A DNA stretch of 64,000 nt from Micromussa lordhowensis (lineage: Eukaryota; Cnidaria; Anthozoa; Scleractinia; Lobophylliidae): NCBI GenBank assembly GCA_964020085.1, contig OZ026599.1, forward strand, positions 31,073,125 to 31,137,124, read 5' to 3'. The position numbers were made by a program, and so were the translations under genes. Shown here piece by piece: positions 1 through 11,039 of the stretch; within the stretch, counting starts at the first letter, position 1, and each line of letters begins with the position of its first letter. The notes below the pieces were generated by a model. The model was not told the origin of the DNA and did not search any database. It was given only the letters and a program-made list of their open reading frames with translations.

Positions 1-521
1 CTGGTGTGATGGGGGGTGGGGGTGATGCAGTGTTGGATTGTAAGCTATCACTTTTTTTTAAGAAAGCGATATTCAGCTAGCTATTATAAGCGTCAAGTCA
101 AACGAGATCAGAATGCAAAGGGGTTGAAATCATCTGTTTGTTACTGGAGTAACGCGCATGGAAACTTGGAGCAGGTTTTCATCATTCACCTTGTTTGGTT
201 CAGCTTTAAAAAGCCCAGTCGCGGTATTTTGATATATTTTGGCCACGAGTAATATTACCTTTAAATCGAAGAAACCTGAAAACAGTAGTTTACTAAGGTA
301 GAAAAACACTAAAGAGATAGCAAAACCATAAAGGAACAAAGATGGTTTTAAAAGAATGGAGAAGATTGACACGGATTACAAACGACGAACTTGAAACATT
401 TATGCTAAACTTTTCAAGATGCACTAATCGCGACTCGGAGGGAGGAGGAAGGTTGTTGTTGTTGTTCATGTCGTTCTAAATGTAATTTTCAGGTAAATAG
501 TACGTGTATTTTTTCTTGCAG
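1..521. other. intron sequence upstream of first visible kinase exon
   Basis: No exon with kinase similarity could be read here. The glycine loop and the VAxK lysine of the kinase N-lobe must lie before the window, so this is probably intron. It ends in a pyrimidine-rich acceptor (AG at 520-521). Confidence 0.5.
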
Positions 522-3500
522 GAATTCCTGCGCGAGGCCCGGATTATGTCAGGACTGGATCACCCGTGTATTGTGAGACTCATTGGTGTTTGTCTTGGAC
601 CTCCGTTGATCCTGGTAAGTGAGTGGGAAAAAATCGTGTGACGTACCAAATAACGGGCCATAAGAAGGACAGATAGGTGAGAAGTGGATTAAATTCAGTA
701 GAAAAATAATTACAGGGAACATACAAGTCAGTTGACTAGGATGAGAGTAAATAAAGGAATGAAAAGAATGAATAGTTTACCTTTGTCTCCTGTTGTCATC
801 TCTTAAGCGAACTTACAGGGAAAACCGCTATCCACATCTCTGGACAACAAAGCTCCAACGCTGCGCTCGTACCTGGGCCTTTGCAAAAATTCTTTGGCCA
901 TATGACTGGATGTATGAAAACCGTATCAATACTTTGCACGAAATCAGCCATATGCACTTTGATTTCTCGACTTCTAAAGGCCTTAAAATCACTCAAAGGG
1001 ATGAAAATAAAAACATCAAAAAAATTGAGAGAAAAGCAAGAAATTGAAAATAGAGAGTGGAGGAAAAAGGCTGACGTTCCTTTTGGTTTTTATTTCGTCC
1101 ACTTTGAGCGGGGCGCGATTTCTTTAATTTTCGTTTTCATAAATTCAGACATATATATGAAATTAATCACTGGTTCATTCTTACAGGTCCAAGAATTGGT
1201 TCAAATGGGAGCGCTGCTCGACTTTTTAATCGATCATCAATCGGAGATTTCTCAGAGAGACCTTAAACTATGGGCTGCTCAGATAGCTTGGGGTATGATG
1301 TACCTGGAGAAAAAGCGCTTCGTGCATAGGGACCTAGCGACAAGGAACATCCTCATGTCTACCAAGCAGCAGGTCAGAAAAAGGCCTGTAACTCACTAGC
1401 TGTGGTTTTGGGACCCAGCATTCTTAACCAACGACTGTACTTCCACCATGATTGAATTTTTGTATATAACCTAGCCGAGCCCCATTTGCTCGCAAGTCTC
1501 TATGAATCTGCTCAAGCTACCGTGTTTGGAAGACTCTTTTTTGTTTTCCTAATCAGGTACAACGTAGATAGGATATCACAAAACCAAACCAGTCGTATCT
1601 GGACTACCCTGTAGCGCAGTAATTTCAAAGTCTGTTCTTTTAAAATATCGCCAGCACACGGGATCTATGACAGTTAAGGTACATTTATTACACGGTGCGT
1701 GTCGGTTATGTTACTGGTATTGAATTTCACGGGCTTTCTCTAACAGAGGACCACTCTGTGGGAAGAGAGACTTCTGTTTACTCAGTGTGTGAATGGTTCT
1801 GACAGATTGGCTCAGTGTTTACGTGGATAAAGCTACACTAAGGAAGTAGCGTTTCAGTTGCAGGGCCTAAGGGTATGCTTTCCAGCGCTTTGTCATCTTT
1901 CTATTTATCTTTCCGTTCAGGTGAAAATAAGTGACTTTGGTTTGTCTCGTGCTGTTGGTTCTGGAAGCGATTATTACAAGGCTTCACAGGGTGGCCGCTG
2001 GCCAGTAAAATGGTGAGTTCGTCCTGGAATTACAATTAATCCACGTACCCCTCCCCCCTTCCTCTAGCCTAGCCTTTAACCCACTGCTCTGGAAAGAAGC
2101 GGAATTGCAGGGATTGTGTGTAACTAGCAAATTTCTTCCTCCTCAGGTACGCGCCGGAATCGATCAATTTCGGGACGTTCTCTCGTCAGAGTGACGTGTG
2201 GAGTTATGGCGTGACACTGTGGGAAATGTACTCGTTTGGTCAGCTACCATACGGAGAAATGTCAGGAGGGGAGGTGAGCGGAAATTTTTCTAAAACAAAA
2301 ATAATAACAGCTGTTTCAATTTCTTTGTGATATTTCCTTAGTATTACAGACAAAGTGCATCGTCTAAGCAAATTCAGTTCAGCGTAGCTTTTCCGTCTTT
2401 CATTGATACTATAACGAACAAACCAAGATCATGCTTTTTGCATTTTGATCAGTGCGAAATGCGTATCATTGGAATCCTTCTGATTTTTGAGCAACGCCCC
2501 AACAACACTCCGCCGGAGGAATTTGAAAACGCAGCTTTATTCTACGGTAAGACCTACCGTGCACACTAATCCGTCACGAAAACGGAGCGTTTCGAAGACG
2601 CTCTTCAAACCGGAGGAATTTGAAAACGTAGCTTTATTCTACGGTAAGACCTACCGTGCACACTAATCCGTCACGAAAACGGAGCGTTTCGAAGACGCTC
2701 GAAAGACCGGAGGAATTTGAAAACGCCGGCTTTGCGTTTTAGTGTGTACGGAAAACATTTTGAAAACGGAGCTCTTCGAAGCGATGACGTCACGATAATC
2801 AGGTGATTTCCCTGCCCGAGTCTTCCTCAAACACAAATCCAAAATGACCGCTGATTGTTTCGTCAGGCATTCAAATTTTTCCGGCGTAATGTGGACGGAA
2901 AACATTTGATGTGTTGTCAGACTGGAAACGCTGTTTCCAAATTTCTCCGACTTAGTGTGGACGGGTTCTAATACCTTGACTTCGTAGTATTTTCCCCCTT
3001 ATGTACATGTATATTTCTGTATGCGTAATTGACACCTTTTTAACGTGTTGCGTCAGGTTACCAAATAGCTGGAAGCCTTCTCTTACGCTTAAAATATTAA
3101 GTATTCGATGTACATTATGATTAGTTAGGTCACTCGACTTTAATTCTTGGTTTAATCTAATCCTTTGTCGACGGACATCCTTTTTTGCCTTATTTTACCT
3201 CTAAACGGGTTAAAATTCCTATCGTGTACTGTTCACAGTATTCACGTGTTTTGCTTCCTTGAGCTGTCTTCGCTTTTGTGATAAAATACCAGAGAGCTAC
3301 GTGGACTGACCTATAGGTTAAGTAAACAAGTGTTGGAATGCGCGCCGTCATCTCCAAGTTCAGCATGAAGATAATTTACATATCGGGTATAATACTCGGA
3401 CAAATTCCCTTAGTAGCTGTAACTTTTAATGCGTCTTTTACTTCAGTATAAATACTTTTAGGAAACAACGCGCGAAAGGGAAGTGATATTATTAAACTCG

Positions 3501-4446
3501 CCCCAGTGGGACAACTCCTGGTTATGTATTTTCTAAAGAAAGTGATATTCTCGCTGTGCAAGAGGGATAAATCGATGTTAGCTTGCCATACGATTGCTGT
3601 TAATTTGACCTCATAAACCACGTGTGATTCCGAACATTTCTAGGGCGAATGGCATTTTTCAGTATTTTCCCGAAAAGAGTATAACTTCGCGAGGCATACC
3701 CAAATTCTCGAAAATTTCTCATCGGGAATTTCCGTTACATTTGATGTTCCTCCCCGAATTTCCGGTATTTCGTTTGAATGGTTCGCTATTCGGAAATTCA
3801 ACAATTTCCGGATTTTCTGGAAACTTTCCCTGGAAATTCCGTACGATTTGTCCCCATTCGAAATTTTTCGAATTTTTAGTTGAATGGAAGAGCTTTTGTT
3901 TGGTTTGCGTTTGCTAAGGTCTAAAATTGCACGTGCAACGTTTCTTTAAGTTTTAACCAATCAGAACTAAGCTAAGTTTTTACTTGGCCAATCAGCGTCT
4001 ATCTTGGGTGATGTTCCTGCGCTTGTCTCACATTGCGTTTAACTCTGAGCACTGATTGGTCAAGTTTGCTAATGCAGATTTTGTTAGCAGTAGTCTTTCC
4101 GCGGAATTACAATTTCTCACTTTCCAGAAATTCGAAACCTCAACATCGATTCTCGATATGCACAGTATTTCGTGCCAGCTTCCCGCGTGCAATTCGTGGG
4201 AACAAACAAAAAAGAAATAAATAGGTTAATAAATAAAATTATTTTCGTTTTGCTCAGGTAATACGCATGCTAGAGGAGGACAACAAACGACTTGAAAGAC
4301 CTGAAGCTTGCCCAGAACACACATATTCACTGATGCTACAATGCTGGGATTTGAAGCCCGAGAAGAGACCGACCTTCGCTGAGTTGCATAATGTATTCAG
4401 CACAAATCCCTTTTACGCAGATGTGAAGCTGCCATTAAAAGGATGA
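522..4446 (+). CDS. SHARK/HTK16-family non-receptor tyrosine kinase, C-terminal part (5' end outside window)
   Basis: Five exons join in frame: 522-614, 1187-1372, 1921-2012, 2147-2273 and 4258-4446 (687 nt, 228 residues plus stop TGA). The piece starts at helix C (EFLREARIM, with the conserved Glu) and runs to the C-terminus. It contains the catalytic loop HRDLATRN, the DFG motif in [10 protein letters not shown], an activation-loop tyrosine pair ([10 protein letters not shown]), WYAPES for APE, and the helix-F stretch [17 protein letters not shown]. The pattern PVKWYAPES...SDVWSYGVT plus the ending PFYADVKLP fits SHARK kinases (SH2-ankyrin-SH2-kinase; Hydra HTK16, Drosophila Shark) better than SYK/ZAP-70, its closest relatives. 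The family signals next to membrane receptors; Drosophila Shark acts with Draper in engulfment. The SH2 and ankyrin part is expected upstream and cannot be seen. All catalytic residues in view are intact. The 1187-1372 exon uses a weak donor (GTCAGA). The last intron (2274-4257) is filled with repeats. A poly(A) signal AATAAA lies at 4477-4482, 31 bases after the stop. A SYK-type kinase is the main alternative. Confidence 0.85.
2500..2965. repeat. foldback/MITE-like element with internal 97-bp tandem repeat
   Basis: The element lies in the last kinase intron. Its left edge (cactccgccggaggaattt, about 2505) is an imperfect inverted copy of the right edge (aaatttctccgacttagtg, 2940-2958), as in a non-autonomous DNA transposon. 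Inside, a 97-bp unit starting ccggaggaatttgaaaacg begins at 2513, 2610 and 2707, giving two full copies and one partial. Relatives occur at about 6712-6890 and 8825-8928. Confidence 0.65.
3620..3920. repeat. degenerate GGAAATTTCC-rich low-complexity tract
   Basis: Many overlapping ttccgg/ggaaa and cgaaattt words in both orientations. The + strand is open at 3624-3917 but the conceptual protein is compositionally biased and matches no family I know, so I call it repeat inside the kinase intron rather than coding. Confidence 0.4.
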
Positions 4447-6130
4447 AACAGCAAGTTAATCAAGTCAATTAAGCGAAATAAATAATTAATAATATGATAA
4501 CATAATTTAGAAGAAAAAGTGTGTAAAATTCCAGACGGAATTTGACGCTTTTGTGATGGTGTAACTGTCTCTAGTAGGGTCTTGCGTGACATAGAGCTCT
4601 CGCGATGAATGAGAGTTCAGGCATCACGCATGTATAAAATTTCCTGTCCACATTACATTTTAGTTTACTTTTAGTCTACGCGAAGAGTGAATAATTTTTA
4701 AATTAGTTTCCTTCAAATACAAGAAGAGATCAGAAAAAATATTCATGACAAATCGAAAAATTGAAATTGCATTCTATAAGTGACCGGAAAAAAATTTAAT
4801 CTTGTACATGCCTTGTCAGCCTTGTCATCCTCCTTAGATTTTTGTCAACTTACCTCTAATATGGAATAGCATATAGTTTTCTCTCTACGTAACCTCCTTT
4901 ATCTGGTGCTGTACCTCTGGTCCGGTTTGCCTTTTGTTTTCAAATGTAAGCTCGTTTCCTTGCGTTCTCTACTGAAATACTAGAGAAAGCAAACGCCAGC
5001 TTAGTGTTGATTTTGGTTGCGTTTCCTCATTGTAGTTCATAATCCTGAGGAAAAATAGCAAACACTCGTTCAACAAAACTGCGAACTGACTTCATATCGC
5101 TTCATTTAACTAATGAGTACTTTGTAATAAGTTTGAAACAACAGAGAAGTTATTTTAGTCAGTTTATTTTTGGAGTGAAACTTTTTTGTAAGTATTTGTT
5201 CAGTGATGGGTCATTATGCAAGCGTTTGGAGGGGGAGGGGGCGGGCAATGTTTCTGAGCAAGATTTTTAGGGTCCGATCGTTTAAGAATTGTTTCTCCAT
5301 TGGCTTCATATGTGTCTTGCGTGGCTCGCTGTGCACCAATTTATTTTTTGTCACTTCATCTTGTTCAGGATTTTTTTTTTTTGACGTAATTGCCCAACCC
5401 CCAGCCCCTCCGATCAATGTTCTGTCCCTTAGTTTCGTCGGATCCTGTAGTAAATAGAGAAATGTTAATAATTATTATAAATTAAATGTCGATTTAGTCC
5501 TAAAATGAAATTAGCTTGAGTCAAACGGGGGTGTAGTGGCACAAAAAAGCTTATTTTTATTATTTGAAATTTGAAGTGCGTTTTAGGTAATAGGATCTTA
5601 TTGATATTTTGAAAACCTTTTTCCTGCGTAGTTGTTGTCACGAAATCTCGTTACGCAACGTTAAAAATGACTACCCAAATGCATGGCTTCAAAGTAGTAA
5701 CTGATATGGAGCTTACCCGTTGGAAGGGTAGAAATGTTCTGTACAATTCTGATTGATTGAACGGTTGCATGACTAGAAATTCAAATTGAGGAGTGTAAAG
5801 CTGTTGGTTATTTGTCTCCTAAACAGATCATGCCCTCTTGCTTGCCTATTGTGAAATATTAGGAACACGCCATTTGTGACATGTGTGAGTGAAAATCCAC
5901 GCATTGTACCAGTAGAGCTTACTCCCAGGCTGTTTCTTAATTACGCCTATTGGGACTAAATTAGAGGCGGTGTGGGAATGAGACCGAGCCAGATGTCGTT
6001 AAATAAAATTTCACCTGTAAGTAGCTAGGAATATTAAAATGTTAAGAAATCGAGAGTTGTAAAGTAAAAAAATATATGTATGTAAATATGTAATATGTTT
6101 ACCCACGGAACACCGAGGAGTTCACAAGAA
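4447..6130. other. intergenic, no gene seen
   Basis: AT-rich DNA downstream of the kinase. It holds the kinase poly(A) signal (4477-4482) and no supported coding region, RNA gene or structured repeat. Confidence 0.5.
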
Positions 6131-6320
6131 CTCGTTCAGTCCAGGATCGAATTGGAATTTGGAAATAATGGTTTTTAAGGAGAGGGGTAACCGGAGAAAA
6201 ATCGGAGCAGAGTAGAGAACCAACAACATACTCAACCCACATATGACGCTGGGTCCGGGAATCGAACCCGGGACACTGGTGGGAGGCGAGCGCTCTTACC
6301 ACTGCGCTATCCCAGCTCCT
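6130..6320 (-). repeat. tRNA-derived SINE
   Basis: On the minus strand the head reads like a tRNA, with an A box (TAGCGCAGTGGTAAGAG) and a B box (GGGTTCGATTCCCGG) at about 6255-6320. A non-tRNA body follows (CATATGTGGGTTGAGT, then TTCTCTACTCTGCTCCGA) to about 6130. The fused body, and an anticodon arm that does not fold properly, show that this is a SINE and not a working tRNA gene. Confidence 0.8.
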
Positions 6321-6711
6321 CAAAAATGTGAAAATGGCTGGAGGGTTTGTTGAGCGTTTTAATTGCTCAGTGCGACTTCTAAATATAAATTGTGGCTCTT
6401 CTAGTAGAGCCCTTATGGGAGAGAGAACAACCAATCTTTAGAATCACCTGGATGGAACTGGCAATTCGTGAAGGCTTTGTGTGACTCCTGAGAAGCAGTG
6501 CATTACGTCTTATTTGAACTGTCAAATGGTCCCCCCTGACGTGCAGCCGAAACATCTCCTGAGTTCCCGAGTGCACGGGACTTGAGGATAACAGTAAATG
6601 GGAGTTGAGGTGGGGGATTGAGGCGAGTGGGTGAATAGCAGTCGTGCCCAGATCCTACTCTATTCCAGCCGTGGTTCGATATTAGGTGGATAGAGGACAA
6701 ACAACTTTCAC

Positions 6712-6890
6712 TCCCCGTCTACACTACGCCAGAGATATTTGAAAACGCAGCTTTATTTCTACGGTTAGTCCTACCGTTCTGTCCACACTAATCCATCACG
6801 AAAACGGAGCTTTTCGAAAACAATCTGTGGTTTTGCGTTTTAGTTTGGACCGAAAACGACTTCGGTGCAGGAGTTTTCCTCAAACACAAA
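6712..6890. repeat. truncated copy of the 2500-2965 foldback family
   Basis: It begins cgtctacactacgccagag and carries the same internal words as the kinase-intron element (tttgaaaacgcagctttat, cacgaaaacggagc). The right terminal repeat is missing or decayed. Confidence 0.55.
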
Positions 6891-7502
6891 TCCTAAACTA
6901 GTAATAGTTCTCACTACATCTGCCCCCGCCTTGGATATCACGTTTATTATGTAATGAACTGTACAACTTTTATTACAAAATACGTCTCCCCAGAATCGCT
7001 TAAATAACAGGCTGATCTGACCTTTTACTGTTGTAATCCTTCAAATAACACGCAATGAACAAAAATATCTGTTATCGTTCAAGTAAGTAATGATAGATTT
7101 AAAAAGTTATTCGTACTCTTCGTGCTCATATCAGAGCGAACCAACGCGACCACACTCGTGCACGTGGCTGCCACAATTTGTTGTTGTTTCTTTGAGTGGG
7201 TTTTGAGTTTTGATTTGTGGTCCTGATCTGTGTGGTGTTTGGATCGAGTCTGTCGACCTCGTTCCCGATTTGTGTCTAGCAAATCAAGTTTTGTACGGAA
7301 AAATCTCTGAATAACTTATCGCGCGCGTACGCGATACCTCTCCTCGTCCTTGTGACTGCAAGACTGTGACTGCAAGAATTACCCAAGGGGGAGAAAAGGT
7401 TATGGAACACCACCAGACAGTTGCCCGACCCCACAATGGCACTCGGGTTGTTAGGCAACTGTTTGGTGTGTATCTATCAATTTTTAACTTCAAACTCTAA
7501 TT

Positions 7503-7802
7503 TTAAAACAACACCAAATCTTCAAAATTTCCTATTTCCATAAATTTTACTAATCCTTTGAGAAAAACTATCTGTCTCCAAATAAACCTAAAAATCACCG
7601 AAAAATTTACAAAACGGCGCAAAACATAGATGTGTGTAATGAGTGAACAGATTCTTGATTGCTTGAAACGTAAACGAGATATTTGCATTAAGAACATAAT
7701 ACCAAGCCAAAATACGGCTTTCAGGTGGACCCCCGCCTTAAAACAACACGCATAATTTACCATAACCGGCTGCTGTTCACCAAATTTGGAAAGAATCTTC
7801 GC

Positions 7803-7805
<3 letters not shown>
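7503..7805 (-). CDS. unidentified 100-codon open frame next to CRE array
   Basis: An open frame starts at ATG 7805-7803 and ends at 7503. The first ~25 residues (MAKILSKFGEQQPV...) look like ordinary protein sequence. The rest is rich in F, L and I, and may be read-through into intron after a short first exon. I recognise no domain. Its context is the main support: five TGACGTCA sites in a 51-bp tandem array lie 11-123 bases upstream of the ATG, as in a promoter. It could equally be a decayed repeat. Confidence 0.22.
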
Positions 7806-7810
<5 letters not shown>

Positions 7811-7835
<25 letters not shown>

Positions 7836-7945
7836 GTTTCAGATTATTGAACCAATGACGTCAAAATGACGTCAAAAGTGCAGCCCGCTTCAGATTATTG
7901 AACCGATGACGTCAAAATGACGTCAAAAGTGCAGCCCGCTGCAGA
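7811..7945. promoter_or_regulatory. 51-bp tandem array with five perfect CRE (TGACGTCA) sites
   Basis: The octamer TGACGTCA occurs exactly at 7816-7823, 7856-7863, 7867-7874, 7907-7914 and 7918-7925. The sites follow a 51-bp repeat period (7816/7867/7918 and 7856/7907), and paired sites are 11 bp apart, about one helical turn. The consensus is the palindromic CREB/ATF bZIP site. The array lies immediately 5' of the minus-strand frame at 7503-7805. Binding is inferred; the motif and spacing are read directly. Confidence 0.6.
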
Positions 7946-8063
7946 TTCTTGAATCGTTGACCGGGAGAACCTGGGGACGATATTATGTTATTTTTAGTGA
8001 GCGAAAAAACAAAGAGCGAAATGGCGAAACTCCTTTAAGAACGGGGAAATATTTTGAATGAAT

Positions 8064-8070
<7 letters not shown>

Positions 8071-8100
<30 letters not shown>

Positions 8101-8216
8101 GAAGAATTCTGCAGATCTCGGAGGGTATTATCCACCTCGGCCTCTGGCCTTTGTGGATAACACCCTCCTTGTTCTGCAGTATTCTTCATATCCTACTCAG
8201 CCTCATACAATAATTG
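8071..8216. repeat. palindromic MITE
   Basis: Arms of about 65 bp form a near-perfect hairpin: gtaggatatgaagaattctg at 8092 pairs with the sequence ending tcctac at 8196, and the ends are caattattg/caataattg. No coding capacity. Confidence 0.7.
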
Positions 8217-8239
8217 CTAATTATTTTTTTTTCCATCTT

Positions 8240-8275
8240 CTCAGCGGTCCTGAATCCTGAATCCTGAATCCTTCA
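8240..8275. repeat. short tandem repeat, CCTGAAT x3
   Basis: Three consecutive copies of the heptamer cctgaat at about 8249-8270, next to a foldback element. Confidence 0.6.
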
Positions 8276-8589
8276 ATCTTATTGGCTAATTGCGCGCGCT
8301 CCAGCGGTCCGTATTTTCCCATCCGGACCCCGAGTTACGGACCGCTCCGAAATTTCCAACTGAAGAAACGTTTCAAGCTTTTTGCAACAGCGTAAAAGTG
8401 TTGTAAGCAATGTAAAATGTAAACTTTTTGGACAGAGTCAAACAATTATGGATTCCGATAACAAGAGAAAAGACATTTTTGATTTTTCGTGAATGCGCGC
8501 GCGTACGCCAGATTTGAGCTGAAGTTCTTTGATAAAAAATTCAACACAAAAGTTGCTTTTAAAGCAGTCCCGAAGAAAAAAATAAACAC

Positions 8590-8731
8590 GTTATTTGCCG
8601 TCGTTGGTCGGTCCGTATTGGGAAAAACTGTGCCCTTGGTCTGAGTACGGCCTTCGGCCTGCGGCCTCGGGCCGTACTCAATACCTCGGGCACAGTTTTT
8701 CCCAATACGGACCTCCCGGAGGGCAAATAAC
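8590..8731. repeat. palindromic MITE
   Basis: The inverted arms start gttatttgcc and end ggcaaataac. The core arms ggtccgtattgggaaaaact and agtttttcccaatacggacc are exact complements. The hairpin apex is the GC-rich cggccttcggcctgcggcc. Confidence 0.75.
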
Positions 8732-8824
8732 ATATATTTCTTTATACGCGGGGGGTCCTATTAATGCCTCCTCGGGTTTTGGCCTCTGGGCCAAACCCTA
8801 CGGGGCAATGGCCGGTGATTGTTG

Positions 8825-8928
8825 TGTTTTCAAATTTTCCCGGCGTAGTGTGGCCGAAAAAAAAGATGCGTTTTCAGGCTGAAACGTCTGTTTTCAAATT
8901 TTTCCGTGGTAGTGTGGACGACGGGGCC
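8825..8928. repeat. fragment of the 2500-2965 foldback family
   Basis: Two copies of the family's right-end signature (tttcaaatttttccg followed by gtagtgtgg) lie in a row at 8830-8852 and 8893-8920. Confidence 0.5.
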
Positions 8929-9587
8929 ATAGTTACCGTAGGATCATGAGGGTGTGTCAAAGATTAACGTACTCAATATTCTGCGAAATTCTCTTTCTGG
9001 CTTGAAAAAGTTGACATAAAGCTAGTCATTGCACACGTAATAGTTGAACGTATATTAAGATGTGATCAATCAAACACGAAAGACCGTGTTTGACCACGTT
9101 TTGCTTTTGTAACCGGCATTTATAAAAGTAAAAAAAAGGTAAAACGTTTTGGCGTTTATAGACCATGAGGAATCTCTACTGTTTGTGTATTGGTACCGAA
9201 ACTGATTCATATTACGCAAGAGCTTATTTATTTTTAATTTTTTTTATTTAATTTCTTTACCACAAAATACAAATAATGATCATGATAAAACAATACACTG
9301 AGTTACAGAAAAAGCAAATGAAAGTGGCGAGGAAGCCCAAAAAGAAACCATGGGGCTTATGGACATTGAGCTCCCTCAGAGTAAAACAAATAAAGTTTCA
9401 AACAGTAAGGCCAGGATCGAGAGTAAAATACAAAGAACGCAAGTATACGTTAACTAATTACATAGATTGATTTGACAAAATATAAAATAAGGTAAATTAT
9501 GGTGAAGTATGTAACAATGTTAACAGAAAGAGAAAACAAACAGCGGTTACAAACATAACAGTAAGGTTTCGCATGGTATATTTAAAT

Positions 9588-9620
9588 TGACGTTTCGTAT
9601 ACTACAACATACATCTTCAG
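9588..9620 (-). ncRNA. hammerhead-ribozyme-like core motif
   Basis: On the minus strand the order is CUGAAGA, then a stem II hairpin with GUAU/AUAC pairing, then GAAA, then CGUC. This is the conserved type I hammerhead core (CUGANGA ... GAAA). Motifs of this type are known in the pLTRs of Penelope-like retroelements. Stems I and III and self-cleavage are not established here. Confidence 0.4.
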
Positions 9621-9714
9621 AAGTGACGGTTACAAAATATGACGAGATTTAAAAAGACAAAAACTAAAGCGAGGTATTGGTAACTAGCTAGACAACAATG
9701 GAAAAAAGAAACTA

Positions 9715-9825
9715 CATCCGGTGTGAATTATTTTCACTACCGACGTTTTCATTTAGGGCGGGTTTCAAGTCCCGTATTTACAATGTTTCCTTGATTTTAC
9801 ACTGTAAATCACACCGGATGTAGTT
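9715..9825. repeat. inverted-repeat element
   Basis: gaaactacatccggtgtga at about 9708-9726 is complementary to tcacaccggatgtagtttc at about 9809-9827; the spacer is about 80 bp. Small MITE or foldback. Confidence 0.55.
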
Positions 9826-10019
9826 TCTTCTTCTTTCTCCACTAACTATGAACGAACGAATGAATGAAAAAATTAATGAATTAACTTTATTTAAGTCTCT
9901 GAGTATGTAAATAACTAATTGTGGACACTCAATTAAATAAAAATAACAAAGATAATAAATGAATAAGAGATCGATATAAATTTGTACAAATGCTTAAATT
10001 GTTCTAGAACGTAAAACAT

Positions 10020-10437
10020 AAAACGTATTATATTTATTAATCTCTTTACAATCATTGTATGGAATCAGGTTGTGGAGTCTTGCCAGCATCCCCAGTTTCT
10101 GGCTGGCTTTTTTGCGCATGTCGCTGATGTGATCAATAAAGGTGAGCTCGTCATCTATGTTTACTCCGAGGATCCTCAGATTTGTTGTTCGTTTGCGTTT
10201 TTGATGATCGATTTTCAGAGTGCATGCATCCTTTGCGTCCCTCTCGCTATTTGAGGCACTATCGCTATGACTTGAAATTTTCTTCGGGTCAGCACGGGGA
10301 AAATTTGCCTCGTACCACTGGGATACATTTTCAGTTTCTTTGTAGACGGCCGAGGCTACAGCTGCCTTGAGATTTATTACACAACAAGAAATGTTTGCAA
10401 AAAAGGCCATGATCACGTACGGGAAAAAACTGCGCAA
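10020..10437 (-). pseudogene. non-LTR retrotransposon reverse transcriptase fragment
   Basis: The minus-strand translation contains NVSQWYEANFPRADPKKI and, further on, NLRILGVNIDDELTFIDHIS followed by KKASQKLGMLARLHNLIP. This is the layout of the C-terminal part of LINE (CR1/Jockey-like) reverse transcriptases: 'W...N.....PKK', then 'LGV.ID..L.F..HI...CKKA..KL..L.R...'. The catalytic YADD region should lie N-terminal of this and is absent, as are the endonuclease and N-terminus, so this is a 5'-truncated dead copy. The first ~20 residues are probably unrelated sequence. Confidence 0.6.
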
Positions 10438-10943
10438 TTCTGATCCAGAAGGGAAAGAGAGTTACAAGAAAAAGAAAAGTAACCTTTTATGTTCAAGGTA
10501 AGTTCTTTCAGAGACGTAAGCCATAAAACAACCAAAAATTATACAAGAGTGATCGTGCGGGATCATTCGGGACAGTGCCCGCTCCAATACTGAGACCGGC
10601 AATGGAGCAATCTGATTGGTTAATTTTAGCTATTGGCCCCGCTCTAACTAACTTAGTCGTGTAATAAATACCGTTATTTCGGAAATTTTTCACCAAAAAG
10701 CTTCCGCTAATGGAACATGATATCCGTTGCGCCATTAAATTAATCCAAAAGAGACTTTCCCTTGAAATAAATGCTCACAGGTTGAATTGTAAATCTTCTA
10801 ACCTACGTAGACCCGTTTTATTCTTATCTTATTTAGTTTGTTTTGTTCGTCATTTCCGCCACTCCTTTTAGTTTTGAAATACGTCTTACGACATCCACCA
10901 CTATATAATATTGTAATTTCATATTTATCAGAACCATCTAAAC

Positions 10944-10973
10944 CTGAAGAAGGCTGGTCTGGCCAGCGGAAAT
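10944..10973 (+). ncRNA. hammerhead-ribozyme-like core, probably Penelope pLTR relic
   Basis: The strand reads CUGAAGA, then a GCUGG...CCAGC hairpin, then GGAAA. One extra or substituted G lies between stem II and GAAA, so the core is imperfect and likely inactive. The surrounding DNA (about 10800-11040) is plausibly the rest of a pLTR but holds no coding frame. Confidence 0.35.
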
Positions 10974-11039
10974 ACTGATTTAAATATACCGCGTTGTGTC
11001 AACCTTGCAGTCGTCTTTGACTTCTCATCGTTTTACTTT

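Noticed and set aside
3376..3621. 81-codon open frame (minus) in the kinase intron
   Set aside because: No recognised motif and no splice or promoter context; antisense to an intron next to low-complexity DNA.
6246..6318. possible tRNA gene (minus)
   Set aside because: A and B boxes are present but the anticodon arm does not fold and the sequence runs on into a SINE body.
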